A DNA stretch of 7,257 nt. Source: an uncultured Lachnobacterium sp. Lineage in GTDB: Bacteria > Bacillota > Clostridia > Lachnospirales > Lachnospiraceae. The stretch lies in contig CAMFPD010000109.1 of the NCBI GenBank assembly GCA_945971355.1, positions 1-7,257 of the forward strand, in the 5' to 3' direction. Below are positions 5,377 to 7,257 of this stretch, piece by piece. Under the pieces are notes generated by a model, which saw nothing but the letters and a program-made list of their open reading frames with translations, made no database searches and was not told the origin of the DNA. The translations under genes and the position numbers were made by a program. How positions within the stretch are numbered: the stretch's first letter is position 1; every line of letters starts with the position of its first letter.

Positions 5377-7233
5377 TTGGCGGAAACAAGAAAATACAAA
5401 TGTGAGGTTGCAGAGTTGTTTTCTAATAATGGTAAGATTTCAATAAGACAGGTATATAGATTATTTCTATTTGATTTTCTAGGGGTGGGAAGCCTGGTTA
5501 TCCCCACAATTTTAGCAAGATTAGTGGGAAGCCTTGGATGGCTGTGCATTATCCTGGGAATTGGAATGGGACTTGTGTTTTTGGCATTGATTGCCTATGA
5601 ACAGTCTCATATCAGAACACAGAATATGGTAATGACAAGAATAATCAATATAGTGGTTGGAGTACAAAGTATTCTGGCATGCGCTTTTTGCAGCAAGGTT
5701 TTCGTGGACTTGGTGAGGTTTTCACTTATTCCGGAGGAAAAGTACTGGCTGATTTTAGTGATAATTCTTCTGACTTCCTTTTACTCAATAAAAGGTGGTA
5801 TAGAAAGCAGGGCCAGAGTGTATGAGGTACTATTCTGGTTTGTGATAATTCCTCTTGTGATAATGGTTGTGGGAGCTATTCCAAATATAGAACTGTCGCG
5901 ATTGTCCTTGGCAAATTTTATAATTTCACCAGGACCAAATCCGATGCAGGAAAACTACGGCGCAGGGGTTTCAGGTTTGCTTGGAACACTCAATCAGGGA
6001 AGTCTGGTGGAGGATGTTGGCACAATAGGTTTATATGAGAGTGTTAGGAGAATATTGGAGGGAAGCTACATCGTATTTGTAACGTGTACCACCTTAATAT
6101 ATGTTCTTTTTTTGAGGAAGAGTGTGGAAAAAAACAAACAGCAATATTTTCATAGGGCGATAGCAAAGGCTCTGATACAAAATGGGGTAATACTCCTTGT
6201 GATTTACCTGGTCTTAGTGGGTAACTTCGGGGTGCGTTCCCTGAGTAATCTGCGTTTTCCAATAGTCACATTGATGAGTACTGTGCAAATAACGGGAAGT
6301 TTTTTCAAAAGAACAGATGCCCTTATGATGGGAATATGGTTTTTTACAATGTTTGCAATTGTAAATATTAATTTGTTCTATGCCTGTAGATTGTTAAACC
6401 ACGGGATTATTTCAAATAATAATGCCAGAGGGAAGTCTGAAAATGAGCAGGAAAAATCACGAAAATGGACATTATCTGGAACTGATGCAGAGGAACAAAG
6501 TAAACAAGATAATAATTTGGGAGTAGATAAGGAAAATATAGTGAATTGGTTTGTGCTGGCTGTGGTATTTGCAATTTCACTCATATTCAATGGGCAGGAG
6601 GCGATTATGAATAAATATTTGAGTGCACTTTTATATTTTATAGTGCCAGTGCTGGTATTTATACCAGTGGCAATGCTATTTACCGGATGTAATGCAAATG
6701 AACTGGAAAACAGATGCTTTCCAATGATGGCAGCAGTCGATTATGACGAAGAAAAAGCCAAGGTAGAATTTTTCTATACCTTTCCAAAGAGTGGCATAAA
6801 TAGTGATAATGGACAGGAAACAGCAAACGTGGCCATAATGCCAGTATACGATACGGATTTTGGCAGTGCCAGACAAACCTATGAAAATGATTTGAGTCTT
6901 GATGCAGATGTGAATCATCTGAAGGTAATTATTCTTGGAAAAAAATTTGTGGAGCGGGATGAAGAATTTGATTTGATGATAGAAACCCTGCAGATGGATG
7001 AGAGTATTCCGCGAAACACATATGTTGTTGTTGTGGAAGATGCCTACCATTATTTTGAGCTTAATGACGAGATGAACAATGACATTGGAAGCTACATTGA
7101 GACATTGCTTGAGAAAAAGCAGAGAGAAGAGGATTTGCAGTTAGTTACCGTTGGAGATTTGATGAATCAGGACACAAATGCAAAAGAAAATATACCTTAT
7201 CTGAATATAAATGAAATTCCCGGCAATAATTAA
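5377..7233 (+). CDS. gerAB-gerAC: GerAB-type germinant receptor permease fused in frame to a GerAC N-terminal domain
   Basis: This frame encodes 618 residues; GerAB alone is usually about 365. Residues 20-435 follow GerAB, an APC-superfamily permease: ten helices near 27-47, 52-73, 88-110, 122-138, 148-168, 229-247, 267-285, 315-338, 389-404 and 416-437. There is an enlarged loop between helices 5 and 6 (about 180-228) and a hydrophilic insert between helices 8 and 9 (about 346-388, rich in Asn, Ser, Glu, Lys). From 434 a lipobox LFTGC leads into GerAC N-domain sequence: ELENRCFPMMAAVDY (442-456), HLKVIILGKKFVERDEE (514-530), NTYVVVVEDA (547-556), VTVGDLMN (591-598). The GerAC C-terminal domain is missing. 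The TTG start has no visible ribosome binding site, but a stop at 5368-5370 rules out a longer frame, so translation is probably coupled to gerAA. With normal GerAB topology the GerAC part would face the cytoplasm. Confidence 0.9.
   Translation: MAETRKYKCEVAELFSNNGKISIRQVYRLFLFDFLGVGSLVIPTILARLVGSLGWLCIILGIGMGLVFLALIAYEQSHIRTQNMVMTRIINIVVGVQSILACAFCSKVFVDLVRFSLIPEEKYWLILVIILLTSFYSIKGGIESRARVYEVLFWFVIIPLVIMVVGAIPNIELSRLSLANFIISPGPNPMQENYGAGVSGLLGTLNQGSLVEDVGTIGLYESVRRILEGSYIVFVTCTTLIYVLFLRKSVEKNKQQYFHRAIAKALIQNGVILLVIYLVLVGNFGVRSLSNLRFPIVTLMSTVQITGSFFKRTDALMMGIWFFTMFAIVNINLFYACRLLNHGIISNNNARGKSENEQEKSRKWTLSGTDAEEQSKQDNNLGVDKENIVNWFVLAVVFAISLIFNGQEAIMNKYLSALLYFIVPVLVFIPVAMLFTGCNANELENRCFPMMAAVDYDEEKAKVEFFYTFPKSGINSDNGQETANVAIMPVYDTDFGSARQTYENDLSLDADVNHLKVIILGKKFVERDEEFDLMIETLQMDESIPRNTYVVVVEDAYHYFELNDEMNNDIGSYIETLLEKKQREEDLQLVTVGDLMNQDTNAKENIPYLNINEIPGNN
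6596..6609 (+). promoter_or_regulatory. Internal ribosome binding site and ATG inside the gerAB-gerAC frame
   Basis: AGGAGG (6596-6601) is followed after 5 bases by ATG (6607-6609), in frame with the long coding region at residue 411. It is the strongest unmasked start signal in the operon, while the long frame itself uses TTG without a site. It falls exactly at the permease/lipoprotein junction. Confidence 0.7.
6607..7233 (+). CDS. gerAC: Nested GerAC-type lipoprotein (N-domain only) from internal start
   Basis: Starting at the internal ATG, the same frame gives a 208-residue protein that begins MNKYLSALLYF, with a Lys near the N-terminus, a hydrophobic core, and LFTGC at 24-28. This is a textbook type II signal peptide matching the lipobox rule, with lipidation expected at Cys28. 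The mature part (about 180 residues) corresponds to the GerAC N-terminal domain; normal GerAC is about 370-400 residues and has a further C-terminal domain absent here. GerAC is known as a lipoprotein on the outer face of the spore inner membrane, which this product could reach, unlike the domain in the fusion. The start signal is seen directly; that it is used, and whether the long product is also made, is inference. Confidence 0.62.
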   Translation: MNKYLSALLYFIVPVLVFIPVAMLFTGCNANELENRCFPMMAAVDYDEEKAKVEFFYTFPKSGINSDNGQETANVAIMPVYDTDFGSARQTYENDLSLDADVNHLKVIILGKKFVERDEEFDLMIETLQMDESIPRNTYVVVVEDAYHYFELNDEMNNDIGSYIETLLEKKQREEDLQLVTVGDLMNQDTNAKENIPYLNINEIPGNN

Positions 7234-7244
7234 ATTGTCGGGAG
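7217..7244 (+). promoter_or_regulatory. Hairpin over the stop codon and the next ribosome binding site
   Basis: Bases 7219-7227 (CCCGGCAAT) pair with 7234-7242 (ATTGTCGGG) with one G-U pair, extendable to 7217/7244. The loop AATTAA (7228-7233) ends with the TAA stop of the gerAB-gerAC frame, and the right arm covers most of the GGGAGG site for the ATG at 7253. No T run follows, so it is not a terminator. It looks suited to translational coupling. Confidence 0.55.
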
Positions 7245-7252
7245 GATTTGAA

Positions 7253-7257
7253 ATGAA
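7253..7257 (+). CDS. Start of the next operon gene, cut by the window edge
   Basis: An ATG at 7253-7255 follows a GGGAGG site (7240-7245) by 7 bases and lies 19 bases after the preceding stop, in the same direction. Only the first codon and two bases are inside the window. By position it could be a further receptor subunit, for example one supplying the missing GerAC C-terminal domain, but nothing of its product can be read. Confidence 0.55.

Noticed and set aside
6676..7050. 124-residue minus-strand frame opposite the GerAC domain
   Set aside because: It is antisense to a well-supported family match and has no start signal or recognisable motif.
1..7257. CRISPR array, tRNA/rRNA genes, insertion-sequence ends
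   Set aside because: No regularly spaced repeats, no tRNA-like cloverleaf, no rRNA signature and no paired terminal inverted repeats were found; the Rpn relic is the only mobility-related sequence.

Overview
The window looks like chromosomal DNA of a spore-forming, low-GC Firmicute, most likely in Lachnospiraceae. The evidence is AT-rich DNA, strong AGGAGG-type ribosome binding sites, an ispE/FCD-GntR pair, an Rpn-type nuclease relic of the kind common in gut Clostridia, and a gerA-type spore germinant receptor operon. The family assignment is inference from protein character, not from a database search.

Layout. (1) 1-176: an open frame entering from the left edge that I do not recognise. 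(2) 291-956, minus strand: a 203-residue protein with a disordered Lys/Ala/Ser/Thr-rich N-terminus and a helical C-terminal domain, ended by a clear intrinsic terminator. Its leader carries a GGA-loop hairpin and a sigma-D-like -10. (3) 1113-2882, plus strand: an ispE (isoprenoid pathway kinase) and FCD-type GntR regulator unit. It has a good sigma-A promoter, a perfect 18-bp palindrome of the FCD-GntR operator type directly after the -10, a second inverted repeat between the genes, and a strong terminator. (4) 2881-3724, minus strand: an Rpn/PD-(D/E)XK nuclease-transposase pseudogene. It keeps its promoter, ribosome binding site and true N-terminus, but an internal deletion plus frame change has removed about half of the nuclease core. 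A near-perfect 28-bp palindrome covers its -35. (5) 3803-7257, plus strand: a germinant receptor operon behind a candidate forespore sigma-G promoter.

The germination operon is the most unusual part. gerAA is normal. The next frame runs without a stop from a GerAB permease into a GerAC N-terminal domain (618 residues). Just before the last permease helix lies an AGGAGG ribosome binding site followed by an in-frame ATG at 6607. Translation from there would give a 208-residue lipoprotein whose signal peptide is the same stretch as the last helix of the permease. One reading frame may therefore specify a permease-lipoprotein fusion and a separate lipoprotein, with the shared segment used in opposite membrane orientations. 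The stop codon of this frame sits in the loop of a hairpin that also covers the ribosome binding site of the next gene, which begins at 7253 and leaves the window. Start signals along the operon are very uneven: weak for gerAA, TTG with no visible ribosome binding site for gerAB, strong for the internal gerAC start, and strong but masked for the next gene.
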